A stretch of 64,000 bases of DNA from Betaproteobacteria bacterium (GTDB lineage Bacteria > Pseudomonadota > Gammaproteobacteria > Burkholderiales > Thiobacillaceae): positions 23,843 to 87,842 of the forward strand of contig JAGUXX010000118.1 of the NCBI GenBank assembly GCA_020061585.1. Reading direction: 5' to 3'. The position numbers and the translations under genes were made by a program. The notes under the pieces are model-generated. The model was not told where the DNA came from and ran no database searches. It was given only the letters and a program-made list of their open reading frames with translations. This document shows positions 16,359-25,446 of this stretch, piece by piece. Within the stretch, counting starts at the first letter, position 1; each line of letters opens with the position of its first letter.

Positions 16359-17705
16359 ATGACAGAAAACCGCAAACTTCCCGAGCAATCCTTTCTGCAA
16401 AGCCTGGTGGAATCCCATCAGGAACCCTTTTGCCTGGTCGACGAGCAATATCGGATAGTTGCCGCCAACCAGCGCTACGCCGAGCGTTACGCGGGTTTGG
16501 ACAAACAGTCCGTGGTGGGACGCAAATGCCATGAGATATCACACGAATCGAGTGTGCCCTGTGATGTACATGAGGAGTGTCCGCTACGGCAGACATTCGA
16601 TCAGGGCCATCCCTTTCAAGTGGTGCATCGCCATTTCGACCAGTACCACGAGCCCGACTATGTCACTGTTCATTCCACGCCGATCTTCAACGCGGCTGGC
16701 GAGGTGGTGTTGGTCGGCGAGAGCATGACTTCCATCAGCCACGGCAATGATCTTTGTTTCGACGCGGAAAGAATGGTGAGCGGCTGCTGCCCTTCGTTCA
16801 TGCGAGTGCTGGACAATATGGCGACTGTGGCTGAATCCGATTTTCCCGTGCTGATCCTGGGTGAGACCGGGAGCGGCAAGGAGATGGCCGCTCAGCTCAT
16901 CCACCGCAAGTCGCCCCGCGCCGACCGGGAGTTCGTCACCATCGATTGCACCCAATTCACCGATGAACGTTTCGCTAGCGAGCTATTTGGCCACATCCGC
17001 GGAGCCTTCACTGGCGCGGTAGAGAACAAGATGGGGCTGTTCGAACTTGCCGATCAGGGCACTCTGTTTCTGGACGAGATCGGAGAATTGCCTCTGACCA
17101 GCCAGGCAAAACTGTTACGCACCCTGGAGACCGGCAAGTTCCGCAGACTCGGCGAAACGCGCGAGCGGCACGCCAACGTCCGCCTGGTGTGCGCCACCAA
17201 CCGCGATATTCAGGCCATGGTCAAGCGGGGTGAGTTTCGCTCCGATCTTTATTACCGCATCAACTGTATGCAGGTCGAACTGCCACCATTGCGGCATCGA
17301 AAGGGCGATCTGCCCGAGTTGATCAATTATTTTCTCGATCGCGCGGGATTTCGCCATGGCATCAGCGAAGCCGCCTACGAGACGCTGTTGGCCTACCCCT
17401 TCCCGGGCAATATGCGTGAACTACGCAACATCCTGGAGCGGGCCATGGCACTCGCCAGGGGCAAGCGGCTGGATACACAGCATCTGCCGCCAGATGTCAC
17501 CCATCCGGAAAGTATGCAGGAGGTCCATCCGGTGCACGCGGAAAGTGATTTCGTTTCTTGCGCTGTTCACAGTCATGACGAGATCAAGCATCTGCGTGAG
17601 GTTCTGCATAAACACTTTGGCAATCGCCGTTTGGCGGCCCTGGAACTGGGTATAGCCGAGCGCACCCTTTACCGCAGGCTCAAGGCGCACGGCATCGAGA
17701 AATGA
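16359..17705 (+). CDS. PAS-domain sigma-54-dependent transcriptional activator
   Basis: A 448-aa enhancer-binding protein. Residues 12-125 are a PAS domain carrying Cys57, Cys68 and Cys74 (KCHEISH ... PCDVHEECPL), a Cys pattern that could hold a redox or metal centre. Residues about 140-370 are the AAA+ domain with Walker A GETGSGKE (168-175), the sigma-54-contacting GAFTGA loop (215-220), Walker B GTLFLDE (234-240) and arginine-finger region. The C-terminus is a Fis-type helix-turn-helix (RRLAALELGIAERTLYRRLKA). All motifs needed to activate sigma-54 RNA polymerase are intact. Followed after 27 bp by a CZB protein. A sigma-54-type promoter precedes both this gene and the sulfur/nitrate operon at 18567, so it is the likely activator of that operon. 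Confidence 0.92.
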   Translation: MTENRKLPEQSFLQSLVESHQEPFCLVDEQYRIVAANQRYAERYAGLDKQSVVGRKCHEISHESSVPCDVHEECPLRQTFDQGHPFQVVHRHFDQYHEPDYVTVHSTPIFNAAGEVVLVGESMTSISHGNDLCFDAERMVSGCCPSFMRVLDNMATVAESDFPVLILGETGSGKEMAAQLIHRKSPRADREFVTIDCTQFTDERFASELFGHIRGAFTGAVENKMGLFELADQGTLFLDEIGELPLTSQAKLLRTLETGKFRRLGETRERHANVRLVCATNRDIQAMVKRGEFRSDLYYRINCMQVELPPLRHRKGDLPELINYFLDRAGFRHGISEAAYETLLAYPFPGNMRELRNILERAMALARGKRLDTQHLPPDVTHPESMQEVHPVHAESDFVSCAVHSHDEIKHLREVLHKHFGNRRLAALELGIAERTLYRRLKAHGIEK

Positions 17706-17732
17706 ACCGCGCCCGAATCCAAGGAGACTCCC

Positions 17733-18116
17733 ATGACCAAGAATGAAGCCTTGGGCCAAGTACGCCAAGCGAAGTCGGCCCACATCCGTTGGCGCCTCTA
17801 TGTTCAAGGCATGGTGGCAGGCCTGGAGATCGAGACGCAACGTGCTCCCGTGCATCACAAGGATTGCGATTTCGGCCACTGGTTCTTCGGTGAAGGGTTC
17901 AAAGCCTTTGGTCACTGGCCGATTTACCAGGATGTGGACTATGGCCATGAAGTGCTGCACGAGGTCTATCACCTGCTGTATCGCCTGCTGCAAGAAGGGG
18001 ATCAGACCCGCGTGGCAATGATCATGGAGCAATTGGTGGGCATATCCAACTCGCTTCTGGCGATGCTGGACTTGCTGAATGAGGAAATTCTCCAGGCGGG
18101 TACGGACAATTTCTGA
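17733..18116 (+). CDS. Stand-alone CZB (chemoreceptor zinc-binding) domain protein
   Basis: A 127-aa protein made almost entirely of a CZB domain, with SAHIRWRLY giving the first His, CDFGHWFFGEG the zinc Cys, and DYGHEVLHEVYHLLY the remaining His residues, on a four-helix bundle. CZB domains bind zinc through a Cys thiolate and can act as sensors of oxidants, thiol chemistry or zinc. It has an AAGGAG ribosome binding site and lies 27 nt after the sigma-54 activator, so the two are co-expressed. It may be the sensor partner of the activator, which is an inference. A second CZB domain ends the GGDEF-EAL protein at 40126. Confidence 0.85.
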   Translation: MTKNEALGQVRQAKSAHIRWRLYVQGMVAGLEIETQRAPVHHKDCDFGHWFFGEGFKAFGHWPIYQDVDYGHEVLHEVYHLLYRLLQEGDQTRVAMIMEQLVGISNSLLAMLDLLNEEILQAGTDNF

Positions 18117-18315
18117 CTTGATCAGCTAGCCGCCTCCGCTTGCTTGCTCCAACCAGAAAGACGGTTTGAATACGCGGATCGGCAAAGGACTGCCGACGGT
18201 TCTTCTGTGGGTCAGGCGATGTTGGATGTGGTGACTACCTGTCCATTTGTTCATAAAGCATCGAAGCGGAGAACTGAAGCCCGCTATTGATCCGGCACAT
18301 ATTAAAACGAGACAT
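18117..18315. other. Intergenic, fragments of dispersed repeat only
   Basis: No gene seen. GGCAAAGGACTGCCGAC near 18182-18198 is a self-complementary relative of the inverted repeat at 9639-9706. Confidence 0.4.
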
Positions 18316-18389
18316 CGTCATTCCGGGCTTGACCCGGAATCCAGAACCTGCGTGCAAAGGCAGGATTCCCGCCTTCGCGGGAATGACGG
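18316..18389. repeat. REP-like element (GTCATTCC ... GGAATGAC)
   Basis: The element opens with CGTCATTCCGGGC, contains the dyad CCGGGCTTGACCCGG, and closes with the hairpin TTCCCGCCTTCGCGGGAA followed by TGACG, so its ends are also inverted repeats. This dispersed palindromic type is common in proteobacterial intergenic DNA, and a second diverged copy lies at 58886-58983. Confidence 0.7.
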
Positions 18390-18411
18390 ATAAATCGTGC
18401 CAGATCAATAG

Positions 18412-18434
18412 TGTCATGACGCGCGGTCATGACA
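18412..18434. promoter_or_regulatory. 23-bp inverted repeat, candidate enhancer for sigma-54 activator
   Basis: TGTCATGAC and GTCATGACA are perfect inverted repeats separated by GCGCG, and a further half-site ATGACAC follows. The octamer GTCATGAC is shared with the region upstream of the activator gene. It lies about 80-105 nt upstream of the -24/-12 element at 18516, ideal for an enhancer-binding protein. Confidence 0.65.
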
Positions 18435-18515
18435 TGACACTGCCAGCCTTGTTCCATGAATTTCGCGGACAAACAAATCCTTATATAAAACAATGGACTG
18501 GGTGTTTATTGTTTA

Positions 18516-18531
18516 TGGCATGACTATTGCT
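18516..18531 (+). promoter_or_regulatory. Sigma-54-type promoter of the rhodanese/fcc/nap operon
   Basis: TGGCATG-ACTA-TTGCT matches TGGCACG-N4-TTGCW at all but one position with correct spacing. Predicted start of transcription is near 18542, some 25 nt before the first ATG. Confidence 0.75.
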
Positions 18532-18566
18532 AAAAGTATCTTCTGGTTCCCTATGTGGAGTTGATG

Positions 18567-19250
18567 ATGCCCGCCTTGTCACCCAGTTCCGATTTCACTG
18601 TGCAGCTCCGCGCACTTGCCATCGTGACGCAGTGGTCGGCCTTCGCCAGCGGAGTGCGCATCACCCACGACCTGCCCTTTGTCGATGTGCAGCATCAGGG
18701 CAAGCCGGCGCGCATCGAGCGCAACCCGGACAACGACAACATGCTCGATCCGGATTTCATGCTGACCTCGCGGCCGTGCCCGCCGTACTGCATCCAGCTG
18801 ATGCAACTGGCTGTCGGCGTCGAGACGCTGGGCGAGCTGGAACTGACCGGCTATCTGCAACAGGTCAGCCGCGACGAGCGGGTGCTGGTAATCGATTCGC
18901 GCGATGGCGACTGGCCGCAGCGTTCCGGCGTCATTCCCGGGGCGACGCTGATTCCCTGGCAGGAACTGCATCCGGCCCATACCGAGGTGGCGAAGATCGC
19001 CGAAACCCTGATTTTCCGCTTTGGCGCCGCCCACGAGGGGGCGCTGTGGAACTTTGAAACCGCCAAGACGCTGGTTTTCTACTGCAACGGTCCCTGGTGC
19101 GGGCAATCCCCCACCAACATCAAGCAGTTGCTGGCCCTGGGCTACCCCGCGCACAAACTCAAGTGGTACCGGGGCGGCATGCAGGACTGGAAGATGCTGG
19201 GACTGGCCACAGTCCCGCCGCAATCCGCTGTGAAGTCTGCCACTCATTAA
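18567..19250 (+). CDS. Rhodanese-like protein, first gene of the sulfur/nitrate operon
   Basis: A 227-aa protein with a C-terminal rhodanese domain (about residues 95-215). It contains VLVIDSRDGDWPQRSGVIPGA and an active-site loop FYCNGPWCGQSP whose first Cys is the expected sulfurtransferase residue; the loop holds a second Cys, which is unusual. The N-terminal 90 residues (with RPCPPYC) are not assigned. No signal peptide, so cytoplasmic. The ATG at 18567 is preferred because GGAG lies 6 nt upstream; ATG 18564 and GTG 18555 are alternatives. Rhodaneses move sulfane sulfur from donors such as thiosulfate or polysulfide to thiols, fitting the sulfide-oxidation genes downstream. Confidence 0.85.
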   Translation: MPALSPSSDFTVQLRALAIVTQWSAFASGVRITHDLPFVDVQHQGKPARIERNPDNDNMLDPDFMLTSRPCPPYCIQLMQLAVGVETLGELELTGYLQQVSRDERVLVIDSRDGDWPQRSGVIPGATLIPWQELHPAHTEVAKIAETLIFRFGAAHEGALWNFETAKTLVFYCNGPWCGQSPTNIKQLLALGYPAHKLKWYRGGMQDWKMLGLATVPPQSAVKSATH

Positions 19251-19260
19251 GGAGTTTCCC

Positions 19261-19980
19261 TTGAACAAACGTTTACTGGCTTCGCTTGTCGCGGCCCTGT
19301 CGATGTCGTTACCGCTGGCCGCGCAGGCGCAGACGGCCGCTCCGGCCAATCCCTATCTGGTGCAGGTGCCTTCGATCACGCTGCCCAATCTTTCCACCTA
19401 TCTCGGCTTGATCGGTTCCATTGCCACCTTCAAGCCATCTGTTGCCGCCAAGCCGTATTCGATGGCGGCGTCGATGCCGCGCGATCAGAAGGTGGCGATG
19501 ATGCAGGGCATGATGGCAATGATGCCGAGCATGGGCATCCGCGATGCGATGAGCTTCATGTCGACCAAGTACAAGGCCAAGGACGGCCTGACTTTTGATG
19601 AGGTGGTGCAGTCGATGGAGCTGCGCGCCAACACGCTCAACTTCAAGAAGGTTGGCCACTCGCCGATGTGGAAGGACATCCAGGCGGTGCTGGGCGACAT
19701 GGAGGCACCGCGCATGGAAGTGTTCCATTACTGCGACATCGCCGCCGGCCGCGAAGTCCTGAAGGCTTCGCCGGAATCCATCGCTTACCTGCCATGCCGC
19801 ATTGCCATCATGGAAGACGCCAACAAGGCGATCTGGGTCATCACGCTGGATTGGGACCTGGCCTGGCTGGACACCGTGCAGGGCAAGATGGGTGTCAACC
19901 CGGAGCTGGGCAAGTTCGCCAAGGACATCAATCAGAAGATGGACAACATCATGCAGGCCGCCGCGAACGGCGAACTGTAA
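19261..19980 (+). CDS. Periplasmic DUF302-domain protein
   Basis: A 239-aa exported protein with signal peptide MNKRLLASLVAALSMSLPLAAQAQ and a DUF302-like domain from about residue 100. LTFDEVVQSMELRANTLNF leads to MEVFHYCDIAAGREVLKAS and SIAYLPCRIAIMED, the conserved pattern with its two Cys, then VWVITLDWDLAW-type strands. Residues 76-95 are strikingly Met-rich (MMQGMMAMMPSMG), possibly for metal binding. The start is TTG, supported by AAGGAG 7 nt upstream and an exact signal-peptide start. Function of DUF302 is not established; its place between rhodanese and fcc genes suggests a sulfur or thiol role. Confidence 0.82.
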   Translation: MNKRLLASLVAALSMSLPLAAQAQTAAPANPYLVQVPSITLPNLSTYLGLIGSIATFKPSVAAKPYSMAASMPRDQKVAMMQGMMAMMPSMGIRDAMSFMSTKYKAKDGLTFDEVVQSMELRANTLNFKKVGHSPMWKDIQAVLGDMEAPRMEVFHYCDIAAGREVLKASPESIAYLPCRIAIMEDANKAIWVITLDWDLAWLDTVQGKMGVNPELGKFAKDINQKMDNIMQAAANGEL

Positions 19981-20008
19981 ATCCCCCCAAAACATTCAAG
20001 GAAACGAC

Positions 20009-20713
20009 ATGAAGAAAACCGCACTGACCCTGGCAGCTCTGACCCTGGTTCTGGCCCAGACGGCGTTTGCCGATGACCCCGCCGCCACCGCCGACCGCAT
20101 GCTGGACCCGACCCGCAACACTGCCGCCTTCAAGGATCCGAAGGCATTCGAGGAGTGGTCGCGGCAGATGATGAACCCGGCCACCTCGATGGCGCTGGCG
20201 CAGAAGGGCATGGACCCCAACACCCTGCTGCGGATGACCGCCGGCATGATGAATCCGGCGACGCTGCAGAACTACATGCAGTTGACCGACCCGACCGTGG
20301 CGATGAAATGGATAGCCGCCGGGCTGAATCCGAACTTCTACACCGCGCTGGTGGGGCAGGGCCTGAACCCGGCCAACTATCTGCCCTGGCTGACCGCCCC
20401 GGTGAGCCCGCAGGCGATCAACCTGGGCATGCAGGCGCTGAATCCGGCGATGTACGGCAACTGGATGGCAGCTCCGATGAGCCCGCAGGCGGTCAATACC
20501 ATGATGGCACCGATGAATCCCAACCTTTACATGAACTGGCTGGGTGCCGGTATGAATCCGCAAACCTACGGCAGCTGGGGCGCGCTGGCGGCTCCATTGG
20601 CTGCGCCATTAACAACACCCGCGCTGACGCCGTCTGCGGCCAGCATTCCGTTCGATCCAAATGCACTCATGAAGATGCTGTCCATCCCCTCGGCCCAGCC
20701 AACCACCAAATAA
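20009..20713 (+). CDS. Secreted tandem NP-repeat, Met-rich protein
   Basis: A 234-aa protein with a signal peptide (cleavage after QTAFA). Residues about 50-190 consist of about eleven imperfect 12-14-residue units, each centred on [M/L/V/T][N/D/S]P followed by an aromatic or Met-containing helix-like stretch ending in AG, AP or QG. Examples are LNPNFYTALVGQG, LNPANYLPWLTAP, MSPQAVNTMMAP and MNPNLYMNWLGAG. There is no Cys. I do not recognise the family. The regular repeat suggests a solenoid or elongated scaffold; Met clusters might bind copper or a sulfur species. It lies between the DUF302 gene (28-bp gap) and the cytochrome gene (19-bp gap) in a tight operon. Confidence 0.8.
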   Translation: MKKTALTLAALTLVLAQTAFADDPAATADRMLDPTRNTAAFKDPKAFEEWSRQMMNPATSMALAQKGMDPNTLLRMTAGMMNPATLQNYMQLTDPTVAMKWIAAGLNPNFYTALVGQGLNPANYLPWLTAPVSPQAINLGMQALNPAMYGNWMAAPMSPQAVNTMMAPMNPNLYMNWLGAGMNPQTYGSWGALAAPLAAPLTTPALTPSAASIPFDPNALMKMLSIPSAQPTTK

Positions 20714-20732
20714 CCTACTGAGAGAAATCATC

Positions 20733-21323
20733 ATGAAGCAACGAAATCTGATGGCCGCCATCGGCCTGATTGCCGCTTGCGCAATGCAAGCTTCTGTCAC
20801 TCACGCAGCCGATGCCAAGACCGAAAATCTGGCCAACACCTGCAACGCCTGCCATGGCATGAACGGGGTCTCGGTCGGCCCCAACATGCCCAGTATTGGT
20901 GGGTTGTCCGAGACCTACCTCAATGCCGTGATGCAGCAATGGAAGAATGGTGAGCGTTATTCCGCCACCATGGGACGGCATTTCAAGGGCTATAGCGACC
21001 AGGAACTGGACGCCATCGCCAAGTATTTTTCGAAATTGCCGTGGGTTCCCGTCGTTCAGGCCGCAGAGGCCAAAACCCTTGCCCAAGGCAAGGAAGCCAG
21101 CGAGCGCTGCGAAACCTGCCACGGTGCCACCGGCAGCGAACCAGACGACGCCGACACCCCCAGGATCAATGGCCAGTGGGCCGAGTACATGCACCTGGAA
21201 ATGCTCAAGTACCGCACCGACACGGTGAAGATGCCGCACCGCAAGATGCGCGGCAACACCAAGAAGCTCGATGAGTCAGACCTGCTTCCTGTCGCTCAGC
21301 ACTACGCCGCCCAGCCTAAATAA
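20733..21323 (+). CDS. fccA: Dihaem cytochrome c subunit of flavocytochrome c-like sulfide dehydrogenase
   Basis: A 196-aa exported dihaem cytochrome with signal peptide 1-26 and haem sites CNACH (37-41) and CETCH (126-130). Two similar lobes, each with a distal Met candidate (SATMGRHF; VKMPHRKM), give the cytochrome c4/FccA architecture. It lies 10 bp upstream of the FccB-like flavoprotein, as in flavocytochrome c operons, so it should accept electrons from sulfide oxidation at the FAD subunit. In this operon the onward acceptor may be NapB. It could instead be a stand-alone c4-type carrier. Confidence 0.87.
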   Translation: MKQRNLMAAIGLIAACAMQASVTHAADAKTENLANTCNACHGMNGVSVGPNMPSIGGLSETYLNAVMQQWKNGERYSATMGRHFKGYSDQELDAIAKYFSKLPWVPVVQAAEAKTLAQGKEASERCETCHGATGSEPDDADTPRINGQWAEYMHLEMLKYRTDTVKMPHRKMRGNTKKLDESDLLPVAQHYAAQPK

Positions 21324-21333
21324 GGAGATATTC

Positions 21334-22650
21334 ATGAACCCGTTCAACCGCCGCGCATTCATCAAGGCCGCCATCGCCGCCGCACCGGCCAGCGCCTTCC
21401 TCACCCTCCCGAACAACGCCCACGCCGGCAGGAAAGCCAGCGTCGTGGTGGTGGGTGGTGGCTTCGGCGGCGCCACCGCCGCCAAGTACCTGAAAAAGAT
21501 GGACCCGGCCCTCGACGTCACCCTGGTGGAGCGTCTCAAGACCTACACCTCCTGTCCCTTGTCGAATGAAATCCTCACCGGCCACGGCAAGATTGAAGAC
21601 CTGCAGACCGGCTATGACGGCCTCGCCAAACGCGGCGTCAAGGTCATGTTCGACGACGCCATCGGCATCGACGCCGCCGCCAAGACCGTCAAGCTCAACA
21701 GCGGCACCACCCTGAAATACGACGCACTGGTTCTCTCCCCCGGTATCGACTTCAACTACGGCGCCGTCGAGGGCTACAGCGAACAGCTCGCCAACACCAG
21801 CCACCCTCATGCCTGGAAAGCCGGTCCCCAGACGCTGGCCCTGAAAAAGCAGATCGAAGCCATCCCCGACGGTGGCGTCTTCGTGCTCTCCGTGCCGCCC
21901 AAACCTTTCCGCTGCCCTCCTGGCCCCTACGAGCGCGCCTCGCTGGTCGCCAGCTACTTCAAGCACCACGGCAAGCACAAATCCAAGGTGCTGATCCTGG
22001 ACGCCAACGACTCCTTCTCCAAGAAAGGCCTGTTCGAACAGGCCTGGAAGATGCACTACAACGGCATGATTCAGTGGGTGCCCGGCGCCGAAGGCGGCAA
22101 GGTCACCAAGATGGATGCCCAGACCAACACCGCCTTCACCGACTTCGGCGAATACAAGGCCGACGTGCTCAACATCATCCCGCCCCACCACGCCGGCGCC
22201 ATCGCCAAGAATGCCGGGCTGGCCAATGCCCAGGGCTGGTGCGAGGTGGACATGCTGACCATGGAATCGGCGGTACAAAAGGATATCTGGGTCATCGGCG
22301 ACGCCTGCATCCACGGTGACCTGCCGGTCTACGACGCGCCCAAGTCCGCCCATATCGCCAACACCCAGGCCAAAGTGGCCGCCGGCGCCATCATCGCCAA
22401 GCTCAATGGCGTGCCCGCGCCGGAACCCTTCTTCGTCAACACCTGCTACAGCACCGTTGCCGACGACTGGGGCTTCTCCGTGGTGCACATCTACCGGGTC
22501 GAGGGCGGCAAGCTGGTGTACATCAAGGAAGCCGGCGGCATCAGCCCGGTCAACATGGCCGACGAGGCCCAGCTGAAGCTGCAGCGCAAGCTGGAGTCGC
22601 GCTACGTGGTGGGCTGGTTCAAGAACATCATGGCCGACGCCTTCGCCTGA
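21334..22650 (+). CDS. fccB: FAD-dependent sulfide dehydrogenase, flavocytochrome c FccB type
   Basis: A 438-aa periplasmic flavoprotein. A Tat-type signal ([17 protein letters not shown]) precedes the FAD fold [19 protein letters not shown] (35-53). The redox-active cysteines are Cys74 (YTSCPLSNE) and Cys194 ([10 protein letters not shown]), the pair that takes sulfide sulfur in FccB/SQR-type enzymes, and [12 protein letters not shown] near residue 327 is the second FAD contact. The C-terminus is a flavocytochrome c-type domain ([15 protein letters not shown]). Length fits FccB (about 400-430 aa). The ATG at 21334 has AAGGAG upstream. It oxidises sulfide to sulfur or polysulfide and passes electrons to FccA. 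Confidence 0.9.
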   Translation: MNPFNRRAFIKAAIAAAPASAFLTLPNNAHAGRKASVVVVGGGFGGATAAKYLKKMDPALDVTLVERLKTYTSCPLSNEILTGHGKIEDLQTGYDGLAKRGVKVMFDDAIGIDAAAKTVKLNSGTTLKYDALVLSPGIDFNYGAVEGYSEQLANTSHPHAWKAGPQTLALKKQIEAIPDGGVFVLSVPPKPFRCPPGPYERASLVASYFKHHGKHKSKVLILDANDSFSKKGLFEQAWKMHYNGMIQWVPGAEGGKVTKMDAQTNTAFTDFGEYKADVLNIIPPHHAGAIAKNAGLANAQGWCEVDMLTMESAVQKDIWVIGDACIHGDLPVYDAPKSAHIANTQAKVAAGAIIAKLNGVPAPEPFFVNTCYSTVADDWGFSVVHIYRVEGGKLVYIKEAGGISPVNMADEAQLKLQRKLESRYVVGWFKNIMADAFA

Positions 22651-22663
22651 GGAGATCACGACA

Positions 22664-25423
22664 ATGAACATCAATCGACGTGAATTCCTGAAATCCAGCA
22701 TCGCGGCCAGCACGGCGGCCACGGTGGGAATGCCGCTGTCCGATCAGGCCGAGGCCGCCGTCAAGGCGGGCGAGAAGGACTGGCAGTGGGACAAGGCGGT
22801 GTGCCGCTTCTGCGGCGTCGGCTGCGGCATTATGGTAGCCACCAAGGAAGGCCGCATCGTCGCCACCAAGGGCGACCCAAAAGCGCCGGTGAACAAGGGG
22901 CTGAACTGCATCAAGGGCTACTTCAACGGCAAGATCATGTATGGCCAGGACCGCCTGACCCAGCCGCTGCTGCGCATGAAGGACGGCAAGTTCGACAAAT
23001 CCGGCCCGTTCGTGCCGGTAAGCTGGGATCGAGCGCTGGATGAAATGGAGCGCCAGTTCCGCAAGACCTACGGCGAGATGGGGCCGGCCGGTATCGCCAT
23101 GATCGGCTCCGGCCAGCAGACGGTGATGGAAGGCTATGTCTCCAGCAAGCTGATGAAGGCGGGGTTCCGCTCCAACAATCTGGACAACAACGCCCGCAAT
23201 TGCATGGCTTCCGCTGTGGCGGCCTTCATGCAGACATTTGGCATCGACGAGCCGGCCGGCAACTACGACGACGTTGAGCACACCGACACCATCGTCCTGT
23301 GGGGCGCCAACATGGGTGAATGCCATCCCATCATGTGGTCGCGCATCACCGACCGGCGCCTTTCTCACAAGCCCTGTCGCATCGTCAACCTGAGTACCTA
23401 CCACAACGCCTCGTCCGAGCTCGCCGATCTGGAAATCATCATGAGCCCCAACGGCGATCTCGCCATCCAGAACTGGCTGGCCCGGGAAATCATCGCCCGC
23501 GACGCGGTGAACTGGGATTTCGTCAACAAACACACCATCTTCGCCACCGGTCCGAGCGACATCGGCTATGGCTTCCGCCCGGTCAACGCCGAGAAGTACG
23601 CCTATGCCGCCGAGCGGGATGTCGTCAAAAACGAAAGACAGCATGTGCTCGACGCCCACGAGGCAATCGGCCAGCGCCGCAAAGCGGGCGAGGCGGTGGA
23701 GCAGAAGAACGCCGCCACCCCTGACCGCCACTGGAAGATCGGTTTCGAGGATTTCAAGGCGGCGCTGGCGCCGTACACCCTGGACTATGTGGCGGAAGTG
23801 GCGAAGGGCGATCCGGACGAGACGCCGGAGGCCTTCAAGGCCAAGCTGCAACAACTGGCGGATCTCTACATTGACGCCAAGCGCAAGGTGATTTCCTTCT
23901 GGACCATGGGCTTCAACCAGCACCAGCGCGGCACCTGGGTCAACGAGCAGTGCTACATGAATCACCTGCTGCTGGGCAAGCACGCCCAACCCGGCAACGG
24001 CGCCTTCTCGCTCACCGGCCAGCCCTCGGCCTGCGGCACGGCGCGCGAGGTGGGCGTGTTCTCGCATCGCCTGCCATCCGACATGGTGGTGACCAACAAG
24101 AAACACCGCGAACACACCGAGCACCTCTGGAATGTTCCGCCACACACAATCAACCCCAAGGTGGGCACCCATATCACCGAGATCATGCGAGGTCTTGAAG
24201 ATGGCGCGGTGAAGTGGTGCTGGATCCTGGTCAACAACCCCTTCCAGCATCATCCCAACGCAAACCATGCGCTGATGGCGGCGCGCAAGGGCGACAACTT
24301 CATCGTTGTATCCGACGCCTATCCAAGCGTTTCCGCCAAGGTTGCCGATCTGGTATTGCCGGCGGCGATGATCTTCGAGAAGTGGGGCGCCTATGGCAAC
24401 GCCGAACGCCGCACCCAGCAATGGCGCCAGCAGGTATTGCCCCCGGGTGAGGCGCGGGCGGATATCTGGCACATGCTGGCTTTCGCCAAGCGCATCCGCC
24501 TCAAGGATGTCTGGGGCGAGCAGAAAGTCGCCGGCCTCAAGGCGGAAGGTTTTCCCGAGGGAAAACTGCCCAGCGTGCTGGGTGAAGCCGGCAAGCATGG
24601 CTACGGGCCGGAAACCACGCTTTACGAGGCGCTTTTCGCCAACGATTCGAACAAGAAGCACAAGTGGCCCGACCCCATCGCCAAGGGCCATGGCAACCAT
24701 GTGGCCGATCTGCTGGGTGATGGCTGGTTTCCCGAGAAGGCGATGTTCGAGGAATACCGTACCTTCGGCAGCGGCCATGGCCACGACCTGGCGCCTTTCG
24801 ACATCTATCACCACGAGGATGTGCGCGGTCTCAGATGGCCGGTGGTGGAGAAGGACGGCAAATGGGTGGAAACCCTGTGGCGTTTCAACGAGAAATATGA
24901 TCCCTACGTCAAGCAGGGGACCAGCTTTGATTTCTATGGTGATTTCGCCAAGGCCATCCCCAGCGGCAATCTGGACGGCGTCACCGATGCCAAGCCGGTT
25001 GGCTTGCCGGGCAAGGCAAAAATCTTCTTCCGCCCCTACGCGGCGCCGGTTGAACGGCCGGATGCGAATTACGACCTGTGGCTGTGTACCGGCCGCGTGA
25101 TCGAACACTGGCATACCGGCACCATGACCCGGCGCGTTCCGGAACTGCACCGGGCCGTGCCAGCCGCGGTTTTGTGGATGCACCCGGCGGATGCCGAGAA
25201 ACGCGGATTCAAGCGCAACGATCTGGTCTGGGTGGAGTCTCGTCGCGGCAAGGTGCGGGTTCGTATCGAGACCGGTGGGCGCAACAAAATGCCGCGCGGT
25301 TATGTGTTTGTGCCTTTCTTCGATGAGGGTGTCTTCATCAACCGGGTCACCCTGGATAGCAACTGTCCGATATCCAAGGAAAACGACTACAAGAAATGCG
25401 CGGTCAAGGTGTACCGGGCCTGA
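22664..25423 (+). CDS. napA: Periplasmic nitrate reductase catalytic subunit, long Campylobacterota-like type
   Basis: A 919-aa Mo-bis-MGD enzyme reducing nitrate to nitrite. It has a Tat signal NRREFLKSS, 4Fe-4S Cys47/Cys50/Cys54/Cys82 (CRFCGVGC ... NCIKG) and Mo-ligand Cys180 in [11 protein letters not shown]. The motifs [30 protein letters not shown] and [20 protein letters not shown] are NapA-specific. Most proteobacterial NapA are about 830 aa; this length and the internal segments (about 320-370 and 600-740) match Campylobacter/Wolinella/Sulfurimonas NapA. It starts 13 bp after fccB and is followed by napB. No napD chaperone or napC/napGH quinol dehydrogenase is in the window, implying other genes elsewhere or direct electron supply from cytochrome c. 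Confidence 0.95.
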   Translation: MNINRREFLKSSIAASTAATVGMPLSDQAEAAVKAGEKDWQWDKAVCRFCGVGCGIMVATKEGRIVATKGDPKAPVNKGLNCIKGYFNGKIMYGQDRLTQPLLRMKDGKFDKSGPFVPVSWDRALDEMERQFRKTYGEMGPAGIAMIGSGQQTVMEGYVSSKLMKAGFRSNNLDNNARNCMASAVAAFMQTFGIDEPAGNYDDVEHTDTIVLWGANMGECHPIMWSRITDRRLSHKPCRIVNLSTYHNASSELADLEIIMSPNGDLAIQNWLAREIIARDAVNWDFVNKHTIFATGPSDIGYGFRPVNAEKYAYAAERDVVKNERQHVLDAHEAIGQRRKAGEAVEQKNAATPDRHWKIGFEDFKAALAPYTLDYVAEVAKGDPDETPEAFKAKLQQLADLYIDAKRKVISFWTMGFNQHQRGTWVNEQCYMNHLLLGKHAQPGNGAFSLTGQPSACGTAREVGVFSHRLPSDMVVTNKKHREHTEHLWNVPPHTINPKVGTHITEIMRGLEDGAVKWCWILVNNPFQHHPNANHALMAARKGDNFIVVSDAYPSVSAKVADLVLPAAMIFEKWGAYGNAERRTQQWRQQVLPPGEARADIWHMLAFAKRIRLKDVWGEQKVAGLKAEGFPEGKLPSVLGEAGKHGYGPETTLYEALFANDSNKKHKWPDPIAKGHGNHVADLLGDGWFPEKAMFEEYRTFGSGHGHDLAPFDIYHHEDVRGLRWPVVEKDGKWVETLWRFNEKYDPYVKQGTSFDFYGDFAKAIPSGNLDGVTDAKPVGLPGKAKIFFRPYAAPVERPDANYDLWLCTGRVIEHWHTGTMTRRVPELHRAVPAAVLWMHPADAEKRGFKRNDLVWVESRRGKVRVRIETGGRNKMPRGYVFVPFFDEGVFINRVTLDSNCPISKENDYKKCAVKVYRA

Positions 25424-25446
25424 ATCCAACCAGCGAGGAAATAGCC

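Noticed and set aside
22628..25429. A 933-codon open frame antisense to napA, and similar long antisense frames at 21316-22722, 31676-33694 and 61247-62680
   Set aside because: The opposite strands carry clear genes with intact family motifs; the antisense frames show no recognisable domains and arise from GC-rich codon bias.
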